From: a virus
Length of the DNA: 38,266 bases
Direction: 5' to 3' (one strand)
Virus record (IMG/VR): IMGVR_UViG_3300046171_000385
Span: 1-38,266 of that record
Shown here: positions 37,959 through 38,266 of the stretch, piece by piece
How the letters are laid out: every line of letters begins with the position of its first letter
Position numbering within the stretch: position 1 is the stretch's first letter
The notes under the pieces: model-generated
Database searches by the model: none
What the model was told of the DNA's origin: nothing
The model's input: the letters and a program-made list of their open reading frames with translations, nothing else
Program-made: the position numbers and the translations under genes

Positions 37959-38266
37959 TGGGCGGGCTTAGCGCGGTCGAGATCCTGATTTTCGGGCTGT
38001 TTGTCCTCGCGCAGCTCGCCGATGTGTACACGACGCAGCGCGCCCTGAAGCTTAAAGGCGCTGTCGAGGGCAACGGCTTTATCGCGGTGTTGATGGACAA
38101 GCTCGGCCGGGGGTGGATCCTGGTCAAGCTCGGGATCAGTTGCGGGGCCGCCTATGTGATTTGGTCGGAGGGCAGCTTATGGCTTCTGGTGCTGCTCGCG
38201 GCCGGCGTGTTTGCGGTGGCCGCATCAAACTACCGGATCATAAAAAAGCTCGAGGGGCGGCACTGA
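37955..38266 (+). CDS. Small membrane protein, DUF5658-like (holin candidate)
   Basis: A 103-residue protein with three hydrophobic segments (AVEILIFGLFVLAQLADVYT; WILVKLGISCGAAYVIW; LWLLVLLAAGVFAVAAS) and a motif ADVYTTQRALKLKGAVEGNG that resembles DUF5658. The small size and the position after the endolysin, overlapping its stop as ATGA, make it a holin or pinholin candidate. The basic C-terminus (YRIIKKLEGRH) would be cytoplasmic. Its stop is the last codon of the window. Confidence 0.68.
   Translation: MMGGLSAVEILIFGLFVLAQLADVYTTQRALKLKGAVEGNGFIAVLMDKLGRGWILVKLGISCGAAYVIWSEGSLWLLVLLAAGVFAVAASNYRIIKKLEGRH

Noticed and set aside
1-38266. CRISPR arrays, tRNA or rRNA genes, insertion sequences
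   Set aside because: None recognised on either strand by eye: no regularly spaced repeats, no cloverleaf with a T-arm signature and no transposase ORF. A tRNA scan would settle the tRNA question.

Overview
The window is an essentially complete, GC-rich temperate siphophage genome (prophage). It opens on the stop codon of a tyrosine integrase and closes on the stop codon of the last lysis-region gene. Product types (DUF1376 replication proteins, a lone DnaA domain IV, a GcrA-like regulator, a carph-isopro-type Cro, DUF2213 and GCRC head proteins) point to an alphaproteobacterial host, probably Rhodobacteraceae. This is inference from gene content, not a database match. The att sites are not visible and should lie just outside both ends.

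Layout. (1) 1-5398, minus strand: leftward early operon with a Cys-rich protein, three very small ORFs, a coiled-coil protein, a PD-(D/E)XK exonuclease, a Sak4-like ATPase, a 44-codon ORF resembling the start of a C5-methylase, an excisionase-like HTH protein and the integrase. Nearly every junction is an ATGA/GTGA/TGATG overlap. (2) 5430-7450: a lambda-like immunity region. Matching palindromic operators (arms TACGCA/TGCGTA) lie inside two outward promoters about 2 kb apart. Between them sit a small XRE repressor, a two-gene cassette in the position of lambda rexA-rexB, and a terminator in the position of t-imm. (3) 7448-12980, plus strand: Cro-like protein, a CII-type protein, a ParB-like protein, RusA, two DUF1376 genes (the first fused to HNH), DnaA domain IV, a tandem GcrA-like HTH protein and a 208-codon gene in the position of lambda Q, again linked by 4-base overlaps. 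A candidate origin lies inside the second DUF1376 gene. (4) 12977-13059: a promoter followed within about 50 bases by a terminator, as at lambda PR'/tR'. (5) 13196-24184: terminase, portal, DUF2213 protease/scaffold, capsid, connectors, tail tube, and a tail chaperone with a lambda-type GGGAAAG frameshift site. (6) 24186-26455: an accessory island between the chaperone and the tape measure, with a DUF4145 protein, a HicA-like toxin/antitoxin pair and a secreted protein. (7) 26524-35910: a 1704-residue tape measure with two EF-hand loops, a distal tail protein, and a tail fibre with CBM-like and LamG-like domains. (8) 35910-38266: DUF1353 protein and a lysis module, including a GH24 lysozyme fused behind three membrane segments.

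In a lysogen the repressor should silence both outward promoters while expressing itself and the cassette downstream of it. On induction the left operon supplies recombination and excision, and the right operon supplies replication and then the Q-position protein. That protein is predicted to open the late operon by antitermination. All functions are read from motifs and gene order; nothing has been searched or measured.
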